Below, one piece after another: positions 36,413 to 46,484 of a stretch of 64,000 nucleotides of DNA. A program made the translations under genes and the position numbers. The DNA lies in assembly GCA_032716605.1 (NCBI GenBank), contig CM064530.1:4208325-4272324 (forward strand). Reading direction: 5' to 3'. The notes under the pieces were generated by a model. That model saw nothing but the letters and a program-made list of their open reading frames with translations. It ran no database searches and had not been told where the DNA came from. This stretch comes from Paralithodes platypus. Lineage: Eukaryota > Arthropoda > Malacostraca > Decapoda > Lithodidae. Position 1 is the first letter of the stretch. Every line of letters begins with the position of its first letter.

Positions 36413-36425
36413 ACATGACATTTTA

Positions 36426-36548
36426 TTACTGTGTTGGTGGTGTAATGGTTTAGATGCTTATGTTCTGGGTGTGGTGTCCCAAGTTGGAATCCCGGGAGGA
36501 CCATATGCTTTCATTGGTTTATTCAAGTACATTGTGGTTTGTAATTGA
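36426..36548 (+). repeat. tRNA-derived SINE-like sequence
   Basis: GTTGGTGGTGTAATGGTTTAG (A-box-like) and CAAGTTGGAATCCCGG (B-box-like) in tRNA spacing. Confidence 0.5.
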
Positions 36549-36787
36549 TGATTAATGTTAAGAACGGGGTGTTACTTAATACCATACGCTACTTCAACAG
36601 GATTGCCAAACTAGTGTGTGTATAATTATATATCTAATTTGGACTTAGATAATTAATCCTTTTAGTCAAGGTGAAGTTATTTATCTTTTTAGTATGATTA
36701 GACGATTTAACTCAGTATAGGAAGGATTTATGATAGTTTTGAGATTTTAAATCCTTCGCCCTATTGCTTTGTCAATATAATTCACAG

Positions 36788-37010
36788 GCCGTAGCTCGAT
36801 TGGTAGAGCGTTCGCCTGCTAACCGTGAGGTTGACGGTTCGAGCCTTGGGCCAGCCAGTTATTGGCAGACGTCAGTGCTGTTGGTGAACGGTGCGGTCTA
36901 GCAATCTGTAGCAACTATTCACTAAGTCCCTGATTCAGGGCACCCACCCTAGCCTTGCTATTCAGCAGGGAGTGTATGGTGGTAAAAACTGCATCATCAT
37001 CATCATTAGT
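36788..37010 (+). repeat. tRNA-derived SINE with CAT/ATC tail
   Basis: The head GGCCGTAGCTCGATTGGTAG has a clean A box and a 4-bp D stem (GCTC/GAGC). The B box is ACGGTTCGAGCC. The anticodon-loop region CTGCTAACC resembles a Ser-GCT tRNA. The T and acceptor stems do not close, and a 150-bp non-tRNA body ends in CATCATCATCATCATT, so it is a SINE rather than a tRNA gene. Confidence 0.8.
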
Positions 37011-37072
37011 TTTGCGATTTTAAGACCCTACGCCCCATTTCTTTGTAATTTTTAAAACCTTTTGTGCAACAA

Positions 37073-37328
37073 GACTTCCCAAACTTGACTACTTCCTTTA
37101 ACGTGACGATAGTGCGTTGTTATATGTGCGATTAGTTTGCTTGGGAAACAGATTAACTTGCTCATGTAGTAATGTACACCCTATGTGGTGGATTGTGTTC
37201 TTTTATTTAATAATTTTCATTTTAGTAAGCGTTGTTTCCACATAGCGATTTTGATAATTTAATTTGACTTTATATTGTCCTTGTCCCAATTTTGGTTTGT
37301 TTAGTTTGCAAGTTTTACATTTTAATTT
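37073..37328 (+). mobile_element. H-family copy, plus orientation
   Basis: Matches the complement of 10015-10270 closely (TGCTCATGTAGTAATGTACA) and ends GCAAGTTTTACATTTTAA. Confidence 0.75.
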
Positions 37329-37619
37329 AGGTGTCAATTTTTTCCTGGTGAGCGAAAGCGAGCCTGTAGTTTAGTACAAACTGGCTGTGTGCGGTTTGGC
37401 ATATTACAAGTTCGAACATTAGGGGGGTAAATAGTAGTAAGTTAGTTAGTTAGTTAGATAGACAAATGAATGGATTGGATTTACAGTAGTTAGATACATA
37501 AACAGATAGTTAAATATAAAGATAATTAGATAGATACACAGTCCAGTAGATAAAAAGATAGATAAATGAATGGATATAGTTAAATAGATAAATAAACAAA
37601 TAGCTAACTAGATCAATTT

Positions 37620-38365
37620 ACCAAGAGAAAGAAAGGGAAACTACAGAATATAAACACAATATACAGTACTGTAGTTGGATATATGAGTGGATATAGTTAA
37701 AAAGATAAATACAGGTCTCCCTCGATTTACGATTGGGTTACCTTCCTGAAAACCCGATCTTAAATAGAAAAATCATATAGCGACCCCTAAACTTAATGGG
37801 GTAAATGGGGATACATTCTCGGACCAGCCAAGACCCCAAACACAAACACCTAAAAACGTATAATAATATTGTAAATCGGGGCATCGGATAGTGAGGGAGA
37901 CCTGTATACTTAGACCGAGAGAAAGAAAGGATATCTACAGAATATAAACACACTATACTGTAGATGGATATATGAGTGGATATAGTTAAAAAGATGAATG
38001 AAGTTAGACTGATGAATAGACCAAGAGAAAAAAGGGTAAATACAGAAAATATATATATAGGCTACACTATACATAGCTATAAGAATGGATATAGTTAACA
38101 AGATGAATACATAATGTTAGATGGATAAATAGACTGAGAGAAAGACAGGGTATCTACAGAATATAAACAATATACTGTAGATGGATATATGAGTGGATTA
38201 AAAATATAAATAAAGTTACAGATAAATAGACTGAGAGAAAGAAAGGATATCTACAGAATATAAACACACTATACTGTAGATGGATATACGAGCTAGATAT
38301 AGTTAAAAAGATAAATACAGTTAGAGCGATAAATAGACAGAGAAAGAAAGGATATCTACAGACTA
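37620..38365. repeat. About 110-130-bp tandem repeat, roughly 6 units
   Basis: Units share GATATCTACAGAATATAAAC and TGTAGATGGATATATGAGTG. The second unit is interrupted by the MITE at 37712-37904. Confidence 0.85.
37712..37904. mobile_element. TA MITE family K, copy 2
   Basis: CAGGTCTCCCTCGATTTACG at the left and GTGAGGGAGACCTG at the right with TA flanks; inserted in a tandem repeat unit. Confidence 0.9.
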
Positions 38366-38452
38366 TCAATACAGTGAAGCAAGAGCCTTATGAATGAATA
38401 GCAAGGTGTGTGTGTGAATGAAATAAGCTGCTGTACGTGGGACTGGGTTTAT

Positions 38453-38454
<2 letters not shown>

Positions 38455-38500
<46 letters not shown>

Positions 38501-38540
38501 AGAGAAAGAGGTAGGAGAAGAAAAGAGAGAGAGAGAGCAT
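38455..38540. repeat. (GA)n microsatellite
   Basis: A run of about 45 bp of pure GA followed by impure GA/AAGAG repeats. Confidence 0.95.
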
Positions 38541-38659
38541 TGCAGTAGGCTATCTCTTACCTCTTTTCAGCCTTATCTCTAACTCTTGTTTTTTCTCTCT
38601 AAACACATATTTGTTAAGAAAATTATTATTCTCACCTGCAAAATACTGGGACAGATGTT

Positions 38660-39325
38660 CATTCATTCTCTCTCTCTCTCTCTCTCACTCTGCTTCCTCT
38701 CTCTCTTTCTCAGCTCCTCTCTCTCTCTCTGCTCCCCTCTCTCTCTATCCTTCTCTCTCATGTTAGGCAGATTAGCCACAAGGAGCCTTACGCTTAGCAG
38801 GACTGTTGTGGCTTGCTTTCCTGTATATCCTCCCCACGCTCCCTCTCTGTCATCTATCTATCATCTATCATCTCTCTTCCTCTCTCTCTCTCTTGTTGAC
38901 AAGGCTGGACAAGCTCTCACATATGGTTGCTAGGATACGTCTCTCACTCTCTTTCTCCCTCAGCTCCCCCCCCCTCCCCTCTCTCTCTCCCAAACCCGTT
39001 CTCTCTCTCTTTTTTCCCCATAACCCCCTCCTCTCTCTCTCACTATCCATATATATCTCCCCCACTCCTGTACCTCCCCTCTCACTCTTTCTCCCCATCT
39101 CTCTCTCTCTCCCCCACCTCCCCTCTCCCTCTTTCTCTCCTTCCCTCTCTCTTTCTCTCTACCTCCCCATCTCTCTCTCCCTTCTTTTCTCAACCTACCT
39201 TCCCTCTCTCTCTACCCCCCCATCTCTCACTATCCCTATAATGTATATCTCCCCCACCTTCCCTCTCACTCTTTCTCTCCTTCTCTCTACCTCCCCATCT
39301 CCCTCAACCTCGATCTATCCATCTT
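38660..39325. repeat. TC-rich polypyrimidine tract
   Basis: About 650 bp dominated by CTCTCTCT and CCCC runs on the plus strand, lying in the large ITM2 intron. The long Ser/Leu/Pro-rich and Arg/Glu-rich frames on the two strands are compositional artefacts. Confidence 0.92.
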
Positions 39326-39811
39326 ATTCTAAATTTGTATAATGGTGGGTTGGTTGCTAAGCAATGGCTCACCCCTCTATTCACTCCCTCCCATCCCTCT
39401 CTCGCTATCAAAAAAATGTGTTCGCTACACACACATGCACATAGTCACAGAACTACACACACAAGTGCATACATCTGTACACACACACTGAATCTCGCTC
39501 CCTTTCTCTTCACACTAATGTGTCATAAATACTTTCACTGTATTAAGAATACCACTGACTTAGTTACTCTCATACACTAACTCACAACATAATTATTATC
39601 CATATCATTACAACTAAACTTACCCAAACTCACTCTTTTCTTTAGCATACTGTATTCTGCTACAAACACAATTACATAATCTTCTACCTCTATCTCACAC
39701 ACATACACAATACCTCCTCCTCTCTTTCTCTCTTAACAAAAACAGTAAAAATACTATCATACTGCATGTGAAAGTATTATATTACAGTATTTGTACCTCT
39801 AGATCATTAGG

Positions 39812-39860
39812 ACCCCCCCCCCCCCCCACACACACACACACCCTCTCTCTCTCTGTTGTA
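39812..39860. repeat. C run, (CA)n and (CT)n
   Basis: Seventeen C residues followed by CACACA and CTCTCT repeats. Confidence 0.9.
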
Positions 39861-40015
39861 ATTATGGGTTAGGGAATAAGAACATGTGCAGTGCAGTATA
39901 TAAATGAGACAATATAATGAAGGGTATATTAAATATACATTCCCTGAGGGTAAGGTGGCCTTCTCAGTTAGTGAAGGAAGAAGAATAGGCCTCATGTTTC
40001 TTACTGCGTGTTGTA

Positions 40016-40226
40016 CGGTTGGCCAAATAAGTCATGTCTCCGCTGTCATTACGTTTTGCTCTCTGTGTACTGTATTAATGTCTGTCAGATGTTGAATAGG
40101 GTGTGTAAAGTTAGGAACATGTTTTTCTATCTCACTCGAAACGATGAGTTCATGCTTATATAATGCTGATACCAATTATTGATCAAAATATACTTGGTGC
40201 CGCGACATAACTTATTTGGGCAACTG
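40016..40226. mobile_element. TA MITE family G, complete copy
   Basis: CGGTTGGCCAAATAAGTCATG at the left and CATAACTTATTTGGGCAACTG at the right, flanked by TA. Uninterrupted relative of 9285-9872. Confidence 0.85.
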
Positions 40227-40685
40227 TACCAGGTGACTAAAGAGAAGGAATGCCACTAGAATGGATCAATGGGCATCTTATACTGTAGAATCAAATTTGT
40301 CACAAGATTGTTATGTCCTGTTGTAGTGCTATTGAGGCTGGTGTGGTGCAGGTAGACTTTGTTGAGTCTAGTTGAAGCACAGCTAGCATTGTGCCAGCAT
40401 CAACCCCAGTAATGACATGGTGGGGCAGTGTAATGGCAGAAGTTTATTGTTGTACAGTCTAACTCCTGAAAAAAACTCTGTTTGAGCCATTGGATACAGA
40501 TGTTACACCAGTAGTAATAGTACACAGATAGTAGTAGTAGTGATCAAGGCCAGCCCTATAAGAGTCTCTTGTTGTGACTCAGTGGTCTGGTTAAAGTAAT
40601 ATACAGTACTAAAAAAAAAAGACTAGTGATCAAGCTTTGATTACTATGCAGTACTTGCTAATGCTGTAATGTAATAATGGTATGT

Positions 40686-40825
40686 TATATTCAATACATG
40701 AGGTGGTGGTGTTGGTATTGTAAAGGTGAATGACTGAATAATATACAAACTCAGGGCCCAAGAATGTGTATTCCTTACATTAGACAGTATCATTGTTGAC
40801 ACTGCAATTTTCATGCTGATTTGTA
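40686..40825. repeat. Minisatellite flank repeat, copy 1
   Basis: ATGAGGTGGTGGTGTTGGTA ... TCATTGTTGACACTGCAATT recurs at 44957 and 45507. It leads directly into the 21-bp minisatellite through TTTGTATTCAGTG. Confidence 0.8.
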
Positions 40826-42537
40826 TTCAGTGTGTTGTGTATTATATTGAGTGTGTTGTGTATTGTGTGTAGTGTATTATATTCAGTGTGTAGTGTATTA
40901 TATTCAGTGTGTAGTGTATTGTATTCAGTGTGTTGTGTATTATATTCAGTGTGTTGTGTATTGTGTGTAGTGTATTATATTCAGTGTGTTGTTTATATTC
41001 AGTGTGTTGTGTATTGTGTGTAGTGTATTATATTCAGTGTGTAGTGTATTATATTCAGTGTGTAGTGTATTATATTCAGTGTGTTGTGTATTGTGTGTAG
41101 TGTATTATATTCAGTGTGTTGTGTATTGTATTCAGTGTGTTGTGTATTATATTCAGTGTGTTGTGTATTATATTCAGTGTGTAGTGTATTATATTCAGTG
41201 TCTTGTGTATTGTGTGTAGTGTATTATATTCAGTGTATTGTGTGTAGTGTATTGTGTGTAGTGTATTATATTCAGTATGTTGTGTATTGTGTGTAGTGTA
41301 TTATATTCAGTGTGTTGTGTATTGTATTCAGTGTGTTGTGTATTATATTCAGTGTGTTGTGTATTATATTCAGTGTGTTGTGTATTGTGTGTAGTGTATT
41401 ATATTCAGTGTGTTGTGTATTGTATTCAGTGTGTTGTGTATTATATTCAGTGTGTTGTGTATTATATTCAGTGTGTAGTGTATTGTATTCAGTGTGTTGT
41501 GTATTATATTCAGTGTGTTGTGTATTGTGTGTAGTGTATTATATTCAGTGTGTTGTGTATTGTATTCAGTGTGTTGTGTATTATATTCAGTGTGTTGTGC
41601 ATTATATTCAGTGTGTTGTGTATTGTGTGTAGTGTATTGTATTCAGTGTGTTGTGTATTATATTCAGTGTGTTGTGTATTGTATTCAGTGTGTTGTGTAT
41701 TATATTCAGTGTGTTGTGTATTATATTCAGTGTGTTGTGCATTATATTCAGTGTGTTGTGTATTATATTCAGTGTGTTGTGTATTATATTCAGTGTGTTG
41801 TGTATTATATTCAGTGTGTTGTGTATTATATTCAGTGTGTTGTGTAGTGTATTATATTCAGTGTGTTGTGTATTGTATTCAGTGTGTTGTGTATTATATT
41901 CAGTGTGTTGTGTATTATATTCAGTGTGTTGTGTATTATATTCAGTGTGTTGTGTATTATATTCAGTGTGTTGTGTATTATATTCAGTGTGTTGTGTATT
42001 ATATTCAGTATGTTGTGTATTATATTCAGTGTGTTGTGTATTGTGTGTAGTGTATTATATTCAGTGTGTTGTGTATTATATTCAGTGTGTTGTGTATTGT
42101 ATTCAGTGTGTTGTGTATTGTATTCAGTGTGTTGTGTATTATATTCAGTGTGTTGTGTATTGTGTGTAGTGTATTATATTCAGTGTGTTGTGTATTGTAT
42201 TCAGTGTGTTGTGTATTATATTCAGTGTGTTGTATATTGTGTGTAGTGTATTATATTCAGTGTGTTGTGTTGTGTATTGTATTCAGTGTGTTGTGTATTA
42301 TATTCAGTGTGTTGTGTATTGTATTCAGTGTGTTGTGTATTATATTCAGTGTGTTGTGTATTATATTCAGTGTGTTGTGCATTATATTCAGTGTGTTGTG
42401 TATTATATTCAGTGTGTTGTGTATTATATTCAGTGTGTTGTGTAGTGTATTATATTCAGTGTGTTGTGTATTGTATTCAGTGTGTTGTGTATTATATTCA
42501 GTGTGTTGTGTATTGTATTCAGTGTGTTGTGTATTAT
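40826..42537. repeat. 21-bp minisatellite, left block
   Basis: About 80 units of TTGTGTATTATATTCAGTGTG with variants TTGTGTATTGTATTCAGTGTG and short TTGTGTATTGTGTGTAGTG units. Because 21 is a multiple of three and the unit lacks stops in several frames, long repetitive open frames run through it on both strands; none is a gene. Confidence 0.97.
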
Positions 42538-43822
42538 ACATACATACATACATACATAACATTTTAAGACTGAGTGTTCCACACATAAGTGCAGTTTCAG
42601 TCTCTTGTCCTAATGGCGGCGTTCCAGGCAACCCTGTTAAGGGCTGCTTCACTTGTCAAGTTCTTGGATTTGAGATCGGCGCGTATAGTCCGATCCCAGG
42701 TCTTCCTCGGTCCACCCCTTGGTGCAGCTCCCTCCACAATCACAGACCTGCATTTTGTCACCCAATTTTGTTCATCCATTCTCTCCACATGTCCATACCA
42801 TCCCAGTCTACTTGTACGCATCACCTCGCTAATACTCTTTATACCTAAACGTCTCCTCAGCTCAACATTTGTTATTCTATCCTGTAGCCTGGCCCCACAC
42901 ATCCATCTCACCATTCTCATCTCATTACGCTCCATTCTGTTGACATCCTCTACTTTAACGGCCCATGTTTCTGAGGCATACGTCATTGCACTTCTAACAC
43001 ATGAGGCATACACCTTTCCCTTCAGGGGGAGAGGCATTCTTTTCATGGTCAGGATTGGCATCAATTCTCTGAACTTCCCCCAGCCACACCTAATTCTAGC
43101 AACAGTGGCAGCCTCGGCCCCACCACCGGCAGAGATGGTATCTCCTAGGTAACAAAACTTGTTCACCAGCTCCAAAGACTCATTTCCAAAATTCACAGCC
43201 ACAGGATCATCACTTAACACAAGCTCGCCTTTGCACACTACGCACTCAAATTTCTCTATTTCTGACTTATCCTTCGGCAGGGGCCCCTTTATTCTACTAC
43301 AGCGCTTACTCCCATGGTGTACCCAACATCGACAGATGCTACATTGAATTGAGTTAACGCCCACTCCCTTTCCACACACTGCACATGGGTATGCACCGCT
43401 CTTTTCCACATTGCCTCGTCTCAAACTACAATGCATAACCTTGGTTTTGTTAATATTGACTCTTAAACCCTTGCTCGCCATGCCCTCTCTCCACTTTCTG
43501 AATTTGGCCTCAGCATCCTGCATACTGTCAGCTATTAGGACTAAATCGTCTGCATAAAACAGTTCCAACGGGAGTCCGCCTCTAAAAACTCTAGACAGCG
43601 CCTCCAAGACCATAATAAAGAGGAGGGGGCTTAACACTGAACCCTGATGGACTCCAACACGGACTGCGAATTCATCACTCAGTACACCTTTCACCCTTAC
43701 CGAACTTCGCGAATCCTCATACATCTTCATTATCACACGCACCAGCCACTCTTCCACACCAAGTTTCCTCATAGCCCACTGTACAACATCTCTAGGTACC
43801 CTATCAAAGGCCTTCTCCAGGT
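42538..43822 (-). mobile_element. LINE insertion splitting the minisatellite
   Basis: The insert is bounded on both sides by the 21-bp repeat. It has a CATA/TATG-type microsatellite tail (42538-42557) on the LINE 3' side and an abrupt 5' truncation in RT motif A. It carries the ORF described at 42597-43821. Confidence 0.93.
42597..43821 (-). CDS. LINE ORF2 fragment: RT, PHD-like finger, C-terminal domain
   Basis: An open frame of about 408 codons, 5'-truncated. It starts DLEKAFDRVPRDVVQWAMRK (RT motif A), continues VRVGVHQGSVLSPLLFIMVL and LFYADDLVLIADSMQD (catalytic YADD), then SKGLRVNINKTKVM. A cysteine-rich insert follows: PCAVCG, QCSICRCWVHHGSKRC and ECVVCKG, spaced like a C4HC3 PHD-type finger. 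It then has FCYLGDTISAGGGAEAATVA, YASETWAVKVEDVNRMERNE, LGWYGHVERMDE and the end RVAWNAAIRTRD. No stops interrupt it, so the insertion is fairly young. The product would be a partial LINE RT, not functional alone. RTE-like affiliation is tentative. Confidence 0.9.
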
Positions 43823-44935
43823 CAGTATATTCAGTGTGTTGTGTATTATATTCAGTGTGTTGTGTATTATATTCAGTGTGTTGTGTATTGTGTGTAGTGT
43901 ATTATATTCAGTGTGTTGTGTATTATATTCAGTGTGTTGTGTATTGTATTCAGTGTGTTGTGTATTGTATTCAGTGTGTTGTGTATTATATTCAGTGTGT
44001 TGTGTATTATATTCAGTGTGTTGTGTATTATATTCAGTGTGTTGTGTATTGTGTGTAGTGTATTATATTCAGTGTGTTGTGTATTATATTCAGTGTGTAG
44101 TGTATTATATTCAGTGTGTTGTGTATTATATTCAGTGTGTTGTGTATTGTATTTAGTGTGTTGAATATTGTATTCAGTGTGTTGTGTATTGTGTGTAGTG
44201 TATTATATTCAGTGTGTTGTGTATTGTATTCAGTGTGTTGTGTATTGTATTCAGTGTGTTGTGTATTATATTCAGTGTGTTGTGTATTATATTCAGTGTG
44301 TTGTGTATTATATTCAGTGTGTAGTGTATTATATTCAGTGTGTTGTGTATTATATTCAGTGTGTTGTGTATTGTATTCAGTGTGTTGTGTATTGTATTCA
44401 GTGTTGTGTATTGTGTGTAGTGTATTATATTCAGTGTGTTGTGTATTGTATTCAGTGTGTTGTGTATTGTATTCAGTGTGTTGTGTATTGTGTGTAGTGT
44501 ATTATATTCAGTGTGTTGTGTATTGTATTCAGTGTGTTGTGTATTGTATTCAGTGTGTTGTGTATTGTATTCAGTGTGTTGTGTATTATATTCAGTGTGT
44601 TGTGTATTATATTCAGTGTGTTGTGTATTGTATTCAGTGTGTAGTGTATTATATTCAGTGTGTAGTGTATTATATTCAGTGTGTAGTGTATTGTATTCAG
44701 TGTGTTGTGTATTATATTCAGTGTGTTGTGTATTATATTCAGTGTGTTGTGTATTATATTCAGTGTGTTGTGTATTATATTCAGTGTGTTGTGTATTATA
44801 TTCAGTGTGTTGTGTATTATATTCAGTGTGTTGTGTATTATATTCAGTGTGTTGTGTATTATTCAGTATATAGTGTATTATATTCATTGTGTATTGTATT
44901 CAGTGTGTTGTATATTGTATATAGTGTGTTGTATT
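43823..44935. repeat. 21-bp minisatellite, right block
   Basis: About 50 further units of the same repeat; the last units (44870-44935) decay to TATATAGTGTATTATATTCA-like sequence. Confidence 0.97.
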
Positions 44936-44946
44936 ATCTATTGCAT

Positions 44947-45070
44947 CAAGTACCGTACATGAGGTGGTTGTATTGGTGTTGTAGGGGTGAATGGCTGGAT
45001 AATGCCTAAACAGTGACCCAAGATAATGTGTGTGTATCATTGTTGAGGGGTGGGACCTTCTGTTTTTTTG

Positions 45071-45110
<40 letters not shown>

Positions 45111-45175
45111 TGTTGACATTGACATTTTCTTGCTGTTTTGTATGCAGTGAAGAGTATCAAGTGTATAATATTCCG
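44947..45175. repeat. Minisatellite flank repeat, copy 2, with poly(A)
   Basis: Homologous to 40686-40825 and 45502-45640, but interrupted by a short insertion ending in a 31-bp A run (45076-45106). Confidence 0.75.
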
Positions 45176-45273
45176 AGTGTATTTTATGTAATCTGCTGTA
45201 TCCTTGGTGCTGTATAAGTGTTGTATCCATTGTATTGTATAAAATATGTTAAGTATTACATACACTACAGTAT

Positions 45274-45466
45274 ACCGTCAAAGGGGGTAATTGTGGACAC
45301 CTGGGGCAATTGAGGAAGTAAATTAAAACCTTACTTATAATAATTCAGGATTTCTGTCTTTAGAAAAATTATGGCTTAATGGTGTTGTGAATGTTTGAAT
45401 TGATAAGATTCCATTATAATGAATAATAAAGGTTTGATGGAGTGTCCTCAATTGCCCTTTGCTGGT
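45274..45466. mobile_element. MITE with CCGTCAAAGGG-type ends
   Basis: Left CCGTCAAAGGGGGTAATTGT and right CAATTGCCCTTTGCTGG form an imperfect inverted repeat. The left end resembles that of the element at 60913-62722. Confidence 0.55.
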
Positions 45467-45501
45467 AGTGTGTTGAATTGAGTGTTGTATCTATGTGTAT
45501 T

Positions 45502-45640
45502 GAGCGTATGAGGTGGTGATATTGGTGTTGTCGGGGCGAATGGCTGAATAATGCCCCAACAGCGCCTGGAGGATGTGTGTTCCTTACATCAGCCCCTGCC
45601 CCATTGTTGACGTTGCAATTATCTTGCTGGGTGTACAGGA
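45502..45640. repeat. Minisatellite flank repeat, copy 3
   Basis: ATGAGGTGGTGATATTGGTG ... CCATTGTTGACGTTGCAATT. Here no minisatellite follows. Confidence 0.75.
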
Positions 45641-45799
45641 CCTGATGCTTACCCCAGACCAGGATGTTGCGGGGCAATTTTGTCCTAACTGCATTTTATT
45701 TTTTACTTCATAGTTAAGCTTGGGCACTGCTTAGTTTAATTTAGTTTATGTTTGTCTCACTGATATCGTTCATGTTCTTGACCTTTGAATTCCTTACAG

Positions 45800-45912
45800 T
45801 GAGAGGGAGAGAGAGTGAGAGACAGAGGGGGAAGGGGGGGAATAGACAGTTTTAGAGAGAGAGAGAGAGAGAATGTGTGGAAGAGGAAGGAGAAGGGGGG
45901 GGGGGGGGGGCT
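45800..45912. repeat. GA-rich and G-run low complexity
   Basis: GAGAGA runs and a 17-bp G run, 150-270 bp downstream of ITM2 exon a in the intron. Confidence 0.9.
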
Positions 45913-46065
45913 GCTATTGTATCTTAGCCACTACTGTTGCAGCCTATGCTTGTTCGTCACTGTATAGCCTATATCTATCTTCTGTCTTTCCTCCTGTCTT
46001 GTCTCTGTCCACACTCTCTCCAGCAGCACCCCCCCCCATACCCTTCACCACTGTCTTATTCTCAC

Positions 46066-46170
46066 CTTGTACACTTCAGGGTTTCCTCCGAGGGGAAGCT
46101 TGGGGTTGCCGAGGTAGGGCAGGGCCTCGCGGTTCACAGGGATGCCGCACCAACCGTGGAAACGAGCCAT
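46066..46170 (-). CDS. ITM2: ITM2-like protein, exon a (post-membrane segment)
   Basis: This 105-nt exon encodes 35 residues (fragment residues 1-35), beginning MARFHGWCGIPVNRE and ending NPEVYK. The acceptor is a pyrimidine-rich tract ending CTACAG at 46171-46176 and the donor is AAG/GTGAGA at 46065-46066. The position suits the short luminal stretch just after the membrane anchor of ITM2 proteins. The exon opens with ATG, but it follows a good acceptor and lacks any membrane segment, so I treat it as internal rather than as the start. It is open at both boundaries and joins in phase 0 to the next exon. The intron that follows contains the 21-bp minisatellite and the TC-rich region. Confidence 0.8.
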
Positions 46171-46272
46171 CTGTAGAAGGAGGGAGAAGATAAAAAAAAT
46201 TAGGATACATTTAATTTGAAGCTTACTTTCTCATACAATACTGTACATTGAAGTTCAAATATATGTCTACCC

Positions 46273-46484
46273 TTAACCCTTCTGTACTGGAGCCGTTCTT
46301 TTAACTTCTTTCTGGCTACTATTAGACAATTTTATTCAGTTTTAAAAGGGCCTCTAGCAATTAACAGGTTTCGAACTATCTTACTTAACCATTTTACTGC
46401 CACGGATCCTTCATAAACTATACAAAATCATCTAAATATAGCTAGAATAAACTTAAAAAGACGTCGCGGTACAGAAGAGGTTAA
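46273..46484. mobile_element. TTAA MITE family A copy
   Basis: TTAACCCTTCTGTACTGG at the left and GGTACAGAAGAGGTTAA at the right. Close in sequence to 16378-16592 and just upstream of ITM2 exon a. Confidence 0.85.

Larger units (their letters stand above)
36700..37430. mobile_element. TTAA MITE family I copy with SINE and H insertions
   Basis: Family I text appears in three blocks (about 36700-36786, 37011-37072, 37329-37430), interrupted by a SINE and an H copy. Comparison with the complete copy at 17260-17620 shows the breaks. Confidence 0.7.
27011..46170 (-). other. ITM2: ITM2/BRI-family gene locus (partial, 5 coding exons)
   Basis: The locus spans five exons separated by introns of about 10.9, 3.9, 3.3 and 0.4 kb. 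The joined coding length is 633 nt, giving 210 residues plus stop, with intron phases 0, 0, 1 and 1. The family (ITM2A/B/C in vertebrates, one homologue in many arthropods) consists of type II membrane proteins with a short cytoplasmic tail, one membrane segment, a linker, a luminal BRICHOS domain and a C-terminal peptide released by furin. Family members are usually about 260-330 residues, so roughly 60-120 N-terminal residues including the membrane anchor are missing. I saw no exon for them between 46171 and 64000. The introns are filled with repeats, including a minisatellite, LINEs and MITEs. No promoter or polyadenylation signal could be assigned. Confidence 0.88.

Noticed and set aside
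36270..36548. Histidine/threonine-rich small protein
   Set aside because: Starts in a 31-bp minisatellite and runs into a SINE-like sequence.
36788..36860. Functional tRNA-Ser(GCT) gene
   Set aside because: Boxes A and B are good, but the T and acceptor stems do not pair and the sequence continues into a SINE body and simple tail.
38586..39342. Ser/Leu/Pro-rich and Arg/Glu-rich proteins
   Set aside because: Translation of a polypyrimidine low-complexity tract in both directions.
40832..44962. Long open frames of repeated VVYYIQC, VLYSVCC or HNTLNT type on both strands
   Set aside because: They track a 21-bp tandem repeat with no stops; there are no start context, domain or splice signals, and equivalent frames occur in several phases at once.
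46066..46170. True start codon of the ITM2 gene at 46170
   Set aside because: The ATG follows directly on a strong acceptor, and the family requires an upstream cytoplasmic tail and membrane segment.
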